From: Clostridium algoriphilum
Lineage (GTDB): Bacteria > Bacillota > Clostridia > Clostridiales > Clostridiaceae
Length of the DNA: 43,781 nt
Assembly (NCBI RefSeq): GCF_020443705.1
Contig: NZ_JAIZZK010000032.1
Span: 1-43,781 of the forward strand
Direction: 5' to 3'
Shown: positions 36,232 to 43,781 of the stretch, one piece after another
Numbering within the stretch: the stretch's first letter is position 1
How the letters are laid out: every line of letters begins with the position of its first letter
Translations under genes and position numbers: made by a program
The notes under the pieces: generated by a model
The model's database searches: none
Told to the model about the DNA's origin: nothing
Seen by the model: only the letters and a program-made list of their open reading frames with translations

Positions 36232-36870
36232 TTATGTATATGACCTATCATTCATCAAACAACTAAGTGTTAAAAGACTTTCACTTAAATGGACATTCTC
36301 TACAATTATATCTTCAGGTACCTGTAAATCTAAAGGTGCAAAATTCCATATCCCTTTAACGCCATTTGCTACCATCATGTCAGTAACTGTTTGTGCACTA
36401 TTTACTGATACACAAATTACTCCGATGTCAATTGGAGTCACTTTTAGAAAACTTACTAATTCATCTATGTCTATTACTTCAACATCTCTAATCCTTAATC
36501 CTATTAATTTTGGATTAACATCAAAAATACCCGCTAAGTTAAAGTCTAGCCTTTGAAATCTAGTATGATTGGCAATAGCTTGCCCAATATTGCCAGCACC
36601 AATTATTATCATCTTATACTCTTTTGATAATCCTAGTATACCGCTAATTTCGTTTAATAACTCCTTAACATTATATCCATATCCCTGTTGTCCAAAATCT
36701 CCGAAACAGTTCAAGTCTTGTCTGATTTGAGATGCTGTAAACCCAATTCTCTCCCCTAACTCTTTTGAGGATATTCTATCTACATCATTTCTTAAAAGTT
36801 CCCTTAAATATCTATGGTATTTAGGCAGCCTTCTAATAACCGCCATTGATATCTTCTTTTTTCTTTCCAC
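36232..36870 (-). CDS. rex: Redox-sensing transcriptional repressor Rex
   Basis: A 212-residue dimeric regulator that binds DNA when NAD dominates and lets go when NADH rises. An N-terminal winged helix (about 1-80, with SKELGERIGFTASQIRQDLNCFGDFG) precedes a Rossmann domain (GAGNIGQAI, 91-99). The C-terminal helix ends with ESLLTLSCLM, used in domain swapping. Start is GTG 36870, with GAGGAG about 8 nt upstream. It is directly upstream of the butyrate operon on the same strand, and an excellent Rex operator lies before crt. That makes NADH-responsive control of butyrate genes the expected role. Confidence 0.96.
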   Translation of the reverse strand: MERKKKISMAVIRRLPKYHRYLRELLRNDVDRISSKELGERIGFTASQIRQDLNCFGDFGQQGYGYNVKELLNEISGILGLSKEYKMIIIGAGNIGQAIANHTRFQRLDFNLAGIFDVNPKLIGLRIRDVEVIDIDELVSFLKVTPIDIGVICVSVNSAQTVTDMMVANGVKGIWNFAPLDLQVPEDIIVENVHLSESLLTLSCLMNDRSYT

Positions 36871-37217
36871 AATTTACACTCCTCTGCAACCTACACTAAT
36901 TTCATACTATCAATCTTAACACACAATTATAAATTTTCACCACTTTTTCTTATAAATTTATTAATTTTTAGTTAATAGTTCTTACAGAATTTTCGCCATT
37001 TTAGTCCTTTTTTATGCAGTTATTAAAAATAATGCTATATATATTTACTTTTCACTACAAAAATTTATATATAAATAGTACAATAATATAGAAACATTCT
37101 TTAGTTAATATTTATGACTGTTAAGTATTGTTTCTTTAATTATTAAATTAGAAGAATTATTACTATAAATATATTGCTTTATAACTTTGAAATTACGATA
37201 CAGGGAAGGTGAAAATA
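36871..37217. other. Divergent AT-rich intergenic region, no gene seen
   Basis: About 345 bp between rex (minus) and the ABC-F gene (plus). A TATAAT on the minus strand near 36930 has no good -35 box. Widely spaced GAAACA/TGTTTC inverted segments lie near 37090-37135. I saw no attenuator leader peptide of the kind that precedes some antibiotic-resistance ABC-F genes. Confidence 0.5.
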
Positions 37218-39143
37218 ATGATAGTTCTAAGTTGCAAGGATATTCACAAAAGTTATGGTATAGATGTTATTTTAGACAAAATAACTTTAAGTATAAATGA
37301 AGGTGAAAAAATCGGTTTTATAGGTGCCAATGGAGCTGGTAAATCTACACTTTTTAAAATACTAACATCTCAATTGGATCATGATAGTGGTGAGCTATTT
37401 ATAGATAAAAGTAAAAGGGTAGGGTACTTGTCGCAAGATCTGTCACTAGATTTAAGTAATACCATTTACGAGGAAACACTGCAAGTGTTCAGCAATCTTT
37501 TAAGCCTTGAAAAAAGCCTTAAAGATTTGGAAACGAAAATGCGTGAACCATATGTTGCTTCAAAGAAGGAATATCATGATAAAGTAATTAAAGAATATAC
37601 ATTAAGTTCAGACCTTTATAATAATAGGGGTGGCTACACATATAAGGCTGAAATAAGTAGAATTCTTAAAGGTCTTGGTTTTATGGAAGAAGATTATGAT
37701 AAGCCAATAAGCATATTAAGTGGAGGCCAAAAAACAAGAGTTGCATTATGTAAGTTGCTACTTAATAATCCTGATGTCCTATTACTCGATGAACCGACTA
37801 ACCACCTGGACTTAGATGCTATAGAATGGTTAGAAGATTATTTAAAATCATATAAAGGAACTATGTTTATAATATCCCATGACAGGTTTTTTTTGGATGC
37901 TATAACTAATAAAACTTTTGAACTTAATAATGGTCATGTAGACTCCTATAATGGGAACTATACAACTTTTATCGACTTAAAGAAAAAGAATTATGCAATC
38001 CAATTAAAGGCATATAACTTGCAACAATCCGAAATTAAAAGACAAGAAGATATTATAACTAAATATAGATCCTTTAATAGAGAAAAAAGTGTAAAAGCTG
38101 CAGAAAGCAGACAAAAATCCTTGGATAAAATGAACCGCATTGATTCTCCAAATAGTGACCCCAGGGAAACAAAAATTAAATTTGAAACGGAAATAAAAAG
38201 TGGAAATGATGTTTTACATATAGAAAATTTATCAAAAAAATTTGGAGACAACATTTTATTTGAAAATTTATATTTAGATGTTAAGAGATCAGAAAAGATT
38301 GCTCTTATAGGCGAAAATGGTCGAGGTAAAACTACTCTTTTTAAAATTATAATGGATAAAATTTCTGGTGATACTGGCATAAAAATATTAGGTAAAAGTA
38401 TTTTCGTGGGATACTACGACCAAGAACAATCAAATTTAAACGCTGAAAAAACCATAATAGATGAAGTCTGGGATGAATTTCCTAAACTTACTACTACAGA
38501 GCTTCGTACTTCATTAGCTGCATTTTTATTCCTTGGCGATGATGTATTTAAGGTTATTTCAACACTTAGTGGCGGTGAAAGATGTAGGATTAATCTTCTA
38601 AAAATTATGTTGTCTAAATCGAACTTCTTACTACTAGATGAACCAACAAACCATTTAGATATCATGTCACGTGAAGCCTTAGAAGATTCAATATTAGGGT
38701 ATGACGGTACAGTGATTGTAATATCCCATGATAGGTATTTCTTAAATAAGGTAATTCATAAAATACTTGAATTAAATAAAGATGGACTCAAAGAGTATTT
38801 AGGTAATTATAATTATTACATAGAAAAGAAGAAAAACCCTCAACGTTTTCAAATAGAAGAAGATCAGGTTGGCATATCAAAAACTCAAGTTAATCTTGAT
38901 AAAAAAAGGAAGAGAGATAGTGACAAACTAGAAAAGCAGAAGAAAATAGATCTAAAAACACTAGAAGATAAAATCTCATCTATGGAACAGGGATTAGAAA
39001 AATTGAATAATGACCTTTGCCTTGAAGAGGTATATTCAAGCCCTAGTCGAAGTGTTGAGACAAACAATCAAATTTTAAGCACTAAATCAGACCTTGAATA
39101 TCTTTACTCAAACTGGGAATCCTTTTTATCTGAGATAGAATAA
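37218..39143 (+). CDS. ABC-F family ATPase (YdiF/Uup-like)
   Basis: A 641-residue cytoplasmic protein with two fused ABC ATPase domains and no membrane segments; ABC-F proteins act on the ribosome E site. Domain 1 has Walker A GANGAGKS (36-43), signature LSGGQ (167-171), and DEPTNHLDLDAIEWLE. A charged linker (about 255-330) is the P-site-tRNA interaction motif. Domain 2 has GENGRGKT (365-372) and LSGGERCRIN. A C-terminal coiled coil (about 555-640, rich in K, E, L) resembles the Uup/YdiF extension. I start at ATG 37218, after GGAAGGTG; GTG 37209 overlaps that site. It is more likely a housekeeping translation factor than a resistance protein, but the second possibility is open. Confidence 0.92.
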   Translation: MIVLSCKDIHKSYGIDVILDKITLSINEGEKIGFIGANGAGKSTLFKILTSQLDHDSGELFIDKSKRVGYLSQDLSLDLSNTIYEETLQVFSNLLSLEKSLKDLETKMREPYVASKKEYHDKVIKEYTLSSDLYNNRGGYTYKAEISRILKGLGFMEEDYDKPISILSGGQKTRVALCKLLLNNPDVLLLDEPTNHLDLDAIEWLEDYLKSYKGTMFIISHDRFFLDAITNKTFELNNGHVDSYNGNYTTFIDLKKKNYAIQLKAYNLQQSEIKRQEDIITKYRSFNREKSVKAAESRQKSLDKMNRIDSPNSDPRETKIKFETEIKSGNDVLHIENLSKKFGDNILFENLYLDVKRSEKIALIGENGRGKTTLFKIIMDKISGDTGIKILGKSIFVGYYDQEQSNLNAEKTIIDEVWDEFPKLTTTELRTSLAAFLFLGDDVFKVISTLSGGERCRINLLKIMLSKSNFLLLDEPTNHLDIMSREALEDSILGYDGTVIVISHDRYFLNKVIHKILELNKDGLKEYLGNYNYYIEKKKNPQRFQIEEDQVGISKTQVNLDKKRKRDSDKLEKQKKIDLKTLEDKISSMEQGLEKLNNDLCLEEVYSSPSRSVETNNQILSTKSDLEYLYSNWESFLSEIE

Positions 39144-39145
39144 AA

Positions 39146-39182
39146 AACAGTTACAACTCATTCATTGTGAGTTGTAACTGTT
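39146..39182 (+). terminator. Terminator of the ABC-F gene
   Basis: AACAGTTACAACTCA and TGAGTTGTAACTGTT form a perfect 15-bp stem with a 7-nt loop, then CTTTAAT. It lies right after the stop codon and may also serve the convergent M14 peptidase gene. Confidence 0.85.
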
Positions 39183-39254
39183 CTTTAATAATGCCGGTCG
39201 TGAATACTCTACTATCAAAACAACCTACATGCCGAACCTTATTATTATAACTTT

Positions 39255-40526
39255 TTAAATCAATGCTCCTTCTAATAACACTTTAATGTTGTCTCTATAA
39301 ATTTTGTTGAATTGATTAATTGGAACGGGATTTTCTCCAAGTCCAACCTCAATGGTATAACCAGGTCTTCTATATTTCTCTATAAACCAATCCTTATATC
39401 CTGCATAGCTTGTAATTCCAGAGGTTTCCCCAAGTTCATAACCACTTAATTGTGAAAATACTTCTGCTATCCTTTTTGCTTCTGAACTTGCTAAGTTTTG
39501 ATAATTCCAATATATTAACTCCCCTTGGGTATGATATGCTATTACTAATCTAAAATCATTATTTCTTGTAAAGTCTGCTACAGCTCTAGACTCTGATTCA
39601 GATTCTGGTGAAGTACCTGAATATCTTGTGGGACCTGGTCCATATACTCCATAGCTTTCTTCTGCATCCTTTGATTCTTGCCACATAGCATCATAGTTAT
39701 GATTGAGGTCTACACCTCGAATATTAGCACTCCATGTTTTAGAAAAATCTAAATTGCCATTGTTCCATTTAATTAAATCATTATAATATGGGTTACTTCT
39801 ATTTAGTCCATTAAGTACTAGATCAACTCCATCCGGATTGACCATAGGCATTACATATATAGTGCTTTTACTCCATATGTCGCGGGCGTTATATCCATCT
39901 ATATTTTGGCCTAATGCATATGCTTTAGCAAAGTTTTCAATAAACTTCATCAAAAGCACAGCAGTTATCCATTCTATAGCATGATGGGCACCATTATAAA
40001 ACACTTTATTAGGTCCACTACCTAATTTCACGTAATAAAGCTCTTTCCCTAGCTCACTCCTGCCTGCACTAGCAACGTCAATAAATGGATACCTAGCCTT
40101 TAAACCATCCAAATTTTTTTTCATAATATCATAAGTATAATCAATATTTGTGTTAACTACATCTAAAGAGTATGGAATTGTAATTACCTCTCCAACCTTT
40201 AAATTACTAGCATTTACTTGCGGATTAGCGGTAATTATATTAGCAACTGTAGTGAAATATCTCTTCGCTATGAGATATATTGTATCACCCGATCTAATTC
40301 TATAAGTATCATATCCTAATAAAAATCTATTCATAAGTTTATAAGTATCGACGTTTACTACGCCTGTTATTGCTAGCCGGAAATATCTTTGAAATTTTCG
40401 CACTGCTTCTGCAGTTTTAGGTCCATAAATTCCGTCTATATCTCCCACATAATAACCTAATTTATTAAGTAGTGATTGTATTTCCATTACTGCTGTTCCT
40501 GTTGATCCTATTTTTAGGGTTTGCAA
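39255..40526 (-). CDS. M14 zinc peptidase with PG-binding and LysM domains (gamma-D-glutamyl-meso-DAP type)
   Basis: A 423-residue wall peptidase. Order: PG_binding_1 (about 6-65, MEIQSLLNKLGYYVGDIDGIYG), LysM (about 74-118), then an M14 metallopeptidase domain (about 128-420). The zinc motif is HHAIEW (H182, E185) with H332 (AYHTQGE); the catalytic glutamate is E393 (YTIEVGLGE). The canonical DLNRN arginine is replaced: the sequence reads GVDLNHNYDAMW. Such replacement is seen in family M14C, which cuts gamma-D-Glu-meso-DAP bonds in peptidoglycan, for instance at sporulation or germination. Start is TTG 40526, 6 nt after GGAGG. No signal peptide, as in Bacillus sphaericus-type endopeptidase I. 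It converges with the ABC-F gene. Confidence 0.88.
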   Translation of the reverse strand: MQTLKIGSTGTAVMEIQSLLNKLGYYVGDIDGIYGPKTAEAVRKFQRYFRLAITGVVNVDTYKLMNRFLLGYDTYRIRSGDTIYLIAKRYFTTVANIITANPQVNASNLKVGEVITIPYSLDVVNTNIDYTYDIMKKNLDGLKARYPFIDVASAGRSELGKELYYVKLGSGPNKVFYNGAHHAIEWITAVLLMKFIENFAKAYALGQNIDGYNARDIWSKSTIYVMPMVNPDGVDLVLNGLNRSNPYYNDLIKWNNGNLDFSKTWSANIRGVDLNHNYDAMWQESKDAEESYGVYGPGPTRYSGTSPESESESRAVADFTRNNDFRLVIAYHTQGELIYWNYQNLASSEAKRIAEVFSQLSGYELGETSGITSYAGYKDWFIEKYRRPGYTIEVGLGENPVPINQFNKIYRDNIKVLLEGALI

Positions 40527-40621
40527 GTTTACCCTCCTAAAATTTCTTATAATACCATTTTATGAAATTGTATTATAAATGTTACAGTAATAAATGATAA
40601 AACCACTTATATAATTTTAAT

Positions 40622-41875
40622 TTACTCTTGCTTTCCTCTTAAACCTCTTTCAAGCCCAACTGGTTCCATAGACATTTTCTCATTATTTAATAGACCTGCT
40701 ACTCCTACTCTGTGAACCTTTTTCTTTCCTTCACAAACATCACAGTGACAGCCCGAATTATATCTCGTTGGTTGCTCATAAGTAGTTATAACTCCTTCAA
40801 AGTTTCTAAGTACTATTTTTTCAGGACTTTGAGATATAATATATCCTGGCATAACTGGAATTTTACCACCACCACCTGGAGCATCAACTACAAACGTAGG
40901 TACACAAAATCCTGAAGTATGCCCTCTTAATCCTTCAATAATTTCTATTCCTTTAGATACTGGTGTTCTAAAGTGCTCAAGTCCCATTGAAAGATCACAT
41001 TGATAGATGTAGTAAGGCCTAACTCTAATTTTAACGAGTTCGTGTACTAACTCCATCATTATATGTGTGCAATCATTAACTCCTCTCAAAAGAACAGATT
41101 GGTTGCCTAATGGCACTCCTGCATTTGCTAGTCTCTCACATGCAAACTTTGCTTCTTCTGTAATTTCATTCGGATGATTAAAGTGGGTATTTACCCAAAT
41201 TGGATGGTATTTTTTTAACATGTCAACTAATTCTTTAGTAATTCTTTGCGGAAGAACTACCGGTACTCTTGAACCGATTCTTATTATTTCAACATGTGGT
41301 ATTTCTCTTAATTTCTTAATTATGTATTCTAATTTATCATCTGAAACAAGTAAGGCATCTCCACCTGATAATAATACATCTCTAACTTGAGGAGTATCTC
41401 TTATGTAATCAATTGCTTTATCTATTTTTTCCATTGGCATAGAATTATCATTTTGCCCTGCAAATCTTCTTCTAGTGCAATGCCTACAGTACATTGAGCA
41501 CATATCAGTTATTAATAGCAGAACTCTATCAGGGTATCTATGAGTTAACCCTGGAACTGGAGAATCTGTATCTTCATGTAGTGGATCTAATAAGTCAGCA
41601 TCCGCCTTATGTAATTCAAAAGCTGTTGGTATAGCTTGTTTTCTTATTGGATCATATGGATCATTAGGATCTATTAGCGCTAAATAATATGGAGTTATGG
41701 CCATTCTTAACGTTTGAAGACATTTTTTAGCTCCCTCTTCTTCTTCCTGCGTTAATGGTATGTATTTTTTTAGTTGTTCTACAGTTTCAATTCTATTTGT
41801 AACTTGCCATTCCCAGTCGTTCCACTGCTCATCTGTTACATCCTTAAATAATTCAAATCTTCTATTAACTTTCAT
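40622..41875 (-). CDS. kamA: L-lysine 2,3-aminomutase
   Basis: A 417-residue radical-SAM enzyme converting L-lysine to L-beta-lysine using PLP and SAM. The [4Fe-4S] motif is C126-x3-C130-x2-C133 (CSMYCRHC). PLP binds K338 in the PGGGGK motif; substrate-binding aspartates are D294 and D331. Cysteines for the structural zinc are C269 and the late CHCDVC. It is nearly collinear with the C. subterminale enzyme. ATG 41875 follows GGAGG. Beta-lysine may feed lysine fermentation or become N-acetyl-beta-lysine, an osmolyte. Neither the other lysine-fermentation genes nor a convincing ablB is beside it. Confidence 0.97.
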   Translation of the reverse strand: MKVNRRFELFKDVTDEQWNDWEWQVTNRIETVEQLKKYIPLTQEEEEGAKKCLQTLRMAITPYYLALIDPNDPYDPIRKQAIPTAFELHKADADLLDPLHEDTDSPVPGLTHRYPDRVLLLITDMCSMYCRHCTRRRFAGQNDNSMPMEKIDKAIDYIRDTPQVRDVLLSGGDALLVSDDKLEYIIKKLREIPHVEIIRIGSRVPVVLPQRITKELVDMLKKYHPIWVNTHFNHPNEITEEAKFACERLANAGVPLGNQSVLLRGVNDCTHIMMELVHELVKIRVRPYYIYQCDLSMGLEHFRTPVSKGIEIIEGLRGHTSGFCVPTFVVDAPGGGGKIPVMPGYIISQSPEKIVLRNFEGVITTYEQPTRYNSGCHCDVCEGKKKVHRVGVAGLLNNEKMSMEPVGLERGLRGKQE

Positions 41876-41944
41876 GTTAATTCCTCCATCGCATAGTTAT
41901 TTGTAATTTCATCATTTAGTAAATATACTAGATATTCTCCCCTA

Positions 41945-41995
41945 TACTATAATCAATTAATACACTTAGAGTAACTTTATTAATTGATTATAGTA
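41945..41995 (-). repeat. 18-bp perfect inverted repeat upstream of kamA
   Basis: TACTATAATCAATTAATA (41945-41962) and its exact complement TATTAATTGATTATAGTA (41978-41995) flank a 15-nt centre. It lies 70-120 bp before the kamA start. The arms contain TATAAT-like boxes on both strands, so it could be an operator, a leader hairpin, or a two-way promoter. It does not end in a T-run on the minus strand. Confidence 0.6.
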
Positions 41996-42051
41996 ATTTA
42001 ACGTTACTATTTTATTTTTTAATGCTTATGTTAATTCTATCTAAAACAAAA

Positions 42052-42075
42052 AAGGCGCCGAATTTTCAGTGCCTT
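42052..42075 (-). terminator. Terminator of the double-GNAT gene
   Basis: AAGGC and GCCTT with an inner CTGAA/TTCGG pairing, followed on the minus strand by TTTTTTGTTTT. It separates the GNAT gene from kamA. Confidence 0.65.
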
Positions 42076-42311
42076 AATAAACAGAAATAATCAAACTATT
42101 AATGTAATCAAGAATAATTTTCTCATTATATAAATAGCTCTTCATAAAATTTTTATGCCATTTCTCCCTAATTATAGACTTTAACTAATTGAATTGCAAC
42201 CTTTTTTCAGAAAATTGTAATTTGTTTCAAATAATAGTAAAATTAAAACAATTCAATAAAATTTTTACTATGTTTATAAATTAAGTATAACCACTTCTGC
42301 ATTTACCCTTT

Positions 42312-43205
42312 TTAAATTGGCTTCTCAAACCAATACGAAAACACTTTTTCTTCTTTAAATCCATATCTTTTATACATAGTTGCAGCGATGTTATTTGATG
42401 TAATCACTAATAATTTTATTTCATCTAACTCGTCTTCATATAGTCTTTTAATGCATTTAGCTAACAATTTTTTACCTAGTCCTTTATTTTGGTAACTAGG
42501 TGCAATTCCTAGAGTATCAATCCATCCTATGTTTTGATGTATTGAAAGCTCATATATACCACATGGTATATTGTGTACAAAACTTATTCCAATTAAATCT
42601 TCATTGTTCGCATATTGAACTATATAATCTTTAACTTCAATTTCATTTATAGCTGTTCCATTTGGACTACTCTCAAATGCTCCATTATGAATGTTCAAGT
42701 ATTCGGTAGAATTTAAAATATCAAGTGCTATAAGTTGCATATCATTGCTTACTTCCAATCCCATGTTTTCACCTTTTTTATAGTTCATAACTACTACATC
42801 ATAAATATGTGTAAATTCAATTTTTTTAAGATATGGAATAAGCTGTTTTTCATTTTCACGGATACCGACTTTTAGAATTCTTCCACTGCAAATATTGCAA
42901 ATATCAACTATCTCTTTTAACAATAAACATAATGATGTTTCTACACCTTCATTTTCAATGCAAATATCTGTAACATATGCCTCACCCTTAATGCTAATTT
43001 CTTTAGTTATTACAGCCATGCTACCCTTAATTTGGCTCTTATCAAATAGAATAAAAATATTATTCCCCTCATTAAAAATATCGCTTTCATATGTTCTAAT
43101 CATCTCTAAATAAGTTTTGTTATAAGTTAAATCCTTGCTCTTAATAAAGTTATAAAGTTCCTTTCTTTTTAAATTAGATAACACCTTAAATTTCTTAATT
43201 GTCAT
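42312..43205 (-). CDS. Double-domain GNAT N-acetyltransferase
   Basis: A 297-residue protein. The C-terminal half (about 155-295) is a clear GNAT domain: WIDTLGIAPSYQNKGLGKKLLAKCI carries the acetyl-CoA loop Q-x-x-G-x-G, followed by LLVITSNNIAATMYKRYGFKEEK. The N-terminal half (about 1-145) has GNAT-like strands (GSMAVITK, AYVTDICIENEG, ILKVGIRENEKQLIPYLKKI) but no acetyl-CoA loop, so it looks like a degenerate tandem domain. Substrate unknown. It lies upstream of kamA on the same strand, but a terminator and about 435 bp separate them, and it does not resemble AblB. The ATG 43205 is preceded by AGGAG. Confidence 0.85.
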   Translation of the reverse strand: MTIKKFKVLSNLKRKELYNFIKSKDLTYNKTYLEMIRTYESDIFNEGNNIFILFDKSQIKGSMAVITKEISIKGEAYVTDICIENEGVETSLCLLLKEIVDICNICSGRILKVGIRENEKQLIPYLKKIEFTHIYDVVVMNYKKGENMGLEVSNDMQLIALDILNSTEYLNIHNGAFESSPNGTAINEIEVKDYIVQYANNEDLIGISFVHNIPCGIYELSIHQNIGWIDTLGIAPSYQNKGLGKKLLAKCIKRLYEDELDEIKLLVITSNNIAATMYKRYGFKEEKVFSYWFEKPI

Positions 43206-43347
43206 TTACTTATCTCCTTTAGTCACTTAAAATAAGTACTACAGTTTTTCTCTATCCATAAATTCGTATTGAATTAAATGATTATGAAAAGAAGCAAAAT
43301 ATTTATATATAGGCTTAATAATACATTTGTTAAGCATTTATAACCAA

Positions 43348-43384
43348 AAGGCTATCAAAATGTTTTTCACCTTTTGATAGCCTT
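43348..43384 (-). terminator. Terminator of the cysteine-rich small protein gene
   Basis: AAGGCTATCAAAA and TTTTGATAGCCTT form a perfect 13-bp stem with an 11-nt loop, followed by TTGGTTAT on the minus strand. Confidence 0.75.
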
Positions 43385-43397
43385 AATTTGATAATTA

Positions 43398-43649
43398 TTA
43401 TTTTCTTTTTGTCTGATTTACTTCTTTTATCTTGTTTACTACATAATCGTAACCATTTTCAGAGTGCGGAATGGTGCAAGCTGAGCAATCTTTAATACCA
43501 TCTACAAACTTTCCATTCCCACCACACTGTTCTAGAAAATATAGTGGACAATAGCAAAATAAACAATTAAATTTTTCATCATTTTTAACTTTATGGCACG
43601 GATAATATTCACAATCCTTATGTTTAAAAAATTTATAATTATTTGTCAT
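43398..43649 (-). CDS. Cysteine-rich small domain protein
   Basis: An 83-residue protein of the cysteine-rich small domain family (PF04071 type). Conserved blocks are NYKFFKHKDCEYYPCHK, FNCLFCYCPLYFLEQCGGNG and GIKDCSACTIPHSENGYDYV, giving eight or more cysteines that suggest metal or Fe-S binding. Some family members are linked to cobalamin or archaeal phosphatase (CobZ) genes, but none is visible here and the role is unknown. ATG 43649 follows AAGGAGAG. A perfect 18-bp palindrome lies just upstream, so the gene is probably regulated. Confidence 0.85.
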   Translation of the reverse strand: MTNNYKFFKHKDCEYYPCHKVKNDEKFNCLFCYCPLYFLEQCGGNGKFVDGIKDCSACTIPHSENGYDYVVNKIKEVNQTKRK

Positions 43650-43672
43650 TTTTAACTCTCCTTAATTAAATT

Positions 43673-43690
43673 GATAGTGTTAACACTATC
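43673..43690 (-). promoter_or_regulatory. 18-bp perfect palindrome upstream of the cysteine-rich gene
   Basis: GATAGTGTTAACACTATC is fully self-complementary without spacer, 24-41 bp before the start codon. Its position and symmetry are typical of a dimeric repressor's operator. I cannot name the regulator. Confidence 0.55.
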
Positions 43691-43746
43691 TTTGTTTTAT
43701 TTATTTGAATCCTTGCATTAGCAAGGGTTTAAGCTACTTTTATAAT

Positions 43747-43781
43747 AAAAAAAACAATGACCCCCTCTATTTGTTATAATT
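43747..43781 (-). terminator. 3' half of a terminator cut by the right edge
   Basis: On the minus strand AGAGGGGGTC is followed by ATTGTTTTTTTT. The complementary GACCCCCTCT arm would lie beyond the window, ending a gene to the right. It cannot be confirmed from this window. Confidence 0.35.

Larger units (their letters stand above)
41876..42311. other. AT-rich intergenic region upstream of kamA
   Basis: About 435 bp with an 18-bp inverted repeat, the terminator of the double-GNAT gene, and otherwise featureless AT-rich DNA. No small gene with a ribosome-binding site was seen. Confidence 0.5.

Noticed and set aside
36887-37208. Leader peptide/attenuator for an antibiotic-resistance ABC-F protein
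   Set aside because: No short frame with a ribosome-binding site and no terminator/antiterminator pair was seen before the gene.
42312-43205. The GNAT gene as ablB (beta-lysine acetyltransferase) of a kamA-ablB osmolyte operon
   Set aside because: A terminator and about 435 bp separate the two genes, the GNAT gene is upstream rather than downstream of kamA, and its double-domain layout does not match the AblB sequence pattern I know.

Overview
The window comes from a low-GC anaerobic endospore-forming Firmicute, most likely Clostridium sensu stricto. The evidence is the butyrate operon crt-bcd-etfB-etfA-hbd beside rex, an NfnAB pair, a clostridial-type lysine 2,3-aminomutase, CIRCE-controlled groESL, spore-type LysM/GH18 and gamma-D-glutamyl-DAP peptidases, AGA/AGG-rich arginine codons in the core genes, and a tmRNA tag ANDNLALAA of the clostridial type. 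I cannot name the species.

Layout. 1-5213: a plus-strand sucrose unit (LacI regulator, PTS IIBC, sucrose-6-phosphate hydrolase) with a well-formed promoter/operator/cre region. It is followed by a truncated secreted GH32 gene and, on the other strand, a 34-codon scrap resembling DUF1016/YhcG. The unit ends at the 3' end of ssrA. The last 11 bp of ssrA recur at 254-264, so this may be a decayed island inserted at tmRNA. 5214-8673: ssrA, smpB and rnr (trans-translation and RNase R), minus strand. 8677-9166: a gene-less stretch with a promoter-plus-terminator unit predicting an RNA of about 80 nt, and a very strong hairpin. 9167-16978: an RsuA-type pseudouridine synthase, a seven-repeat Y_Y_Y-like protein, a YaiI/YqxD protein, pgi, a spore-cortex LysM/GH18 enzyme (plus strand), a HEPN-like protein and a small orphan. 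17331-20748: guaB-guaA behind a guanine riboswitch with its own terminator. 20781-22967: groES-groEL with CIRCE. 23174-25983: a DUF1461 membrane protein, a TVP38/DedA-like protein, an OGG1-like glycosylase and a C_GCAxxG_C_C protein. 26111-36870: central redox and fermentation genes (a GapB-like GAPDH, nfnA-nfnB, Fe-dependent alcohol dehydrogenase, hbd, etfA, etfB, bcd, crt, rex). 37218-43781: an ABC-F ATPase, an M14 peptidase with PG-binding and LysM domains, kamA, a double GNAT protein and a cysteine-rich small protein.

How the genes fit together. Crt, Hbd and the Bcd-EtfAB complex convert 3-hydroxybutyryl-CoA/acetoacetyl-CoA to butyryl-CoA, and Bcd-Etf can reduce ferredoxin by electron bifurcation. 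Nfn then uses reduced ferredoxin and NADH to make NADPH. The Hbd here has G31-R32 where NADH-type enzymes have D31, and the GAPDH has A36-R37 where NAD-type enzymes have D-L. Both look NADP-adapted, so the region may be tuned for NADP(H) use. A near-consensus Rex operator lies between a good promoter and crt, with rex itself immediately upstream.

I did not find a clearly new multi-gene system. The most unusual observations are the possible ssrA-associated island scar, the predicted small RNA at 8955-9034, the NADP(H) signatures, the mutually exclusive hairpins between etfA and hbd, the HEPN-like orphan, and two strong unexplained inverted repeats upstream of kamA and of the cysteine-rich gene. 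Everything here was read by eye; no database search or folding program was run.
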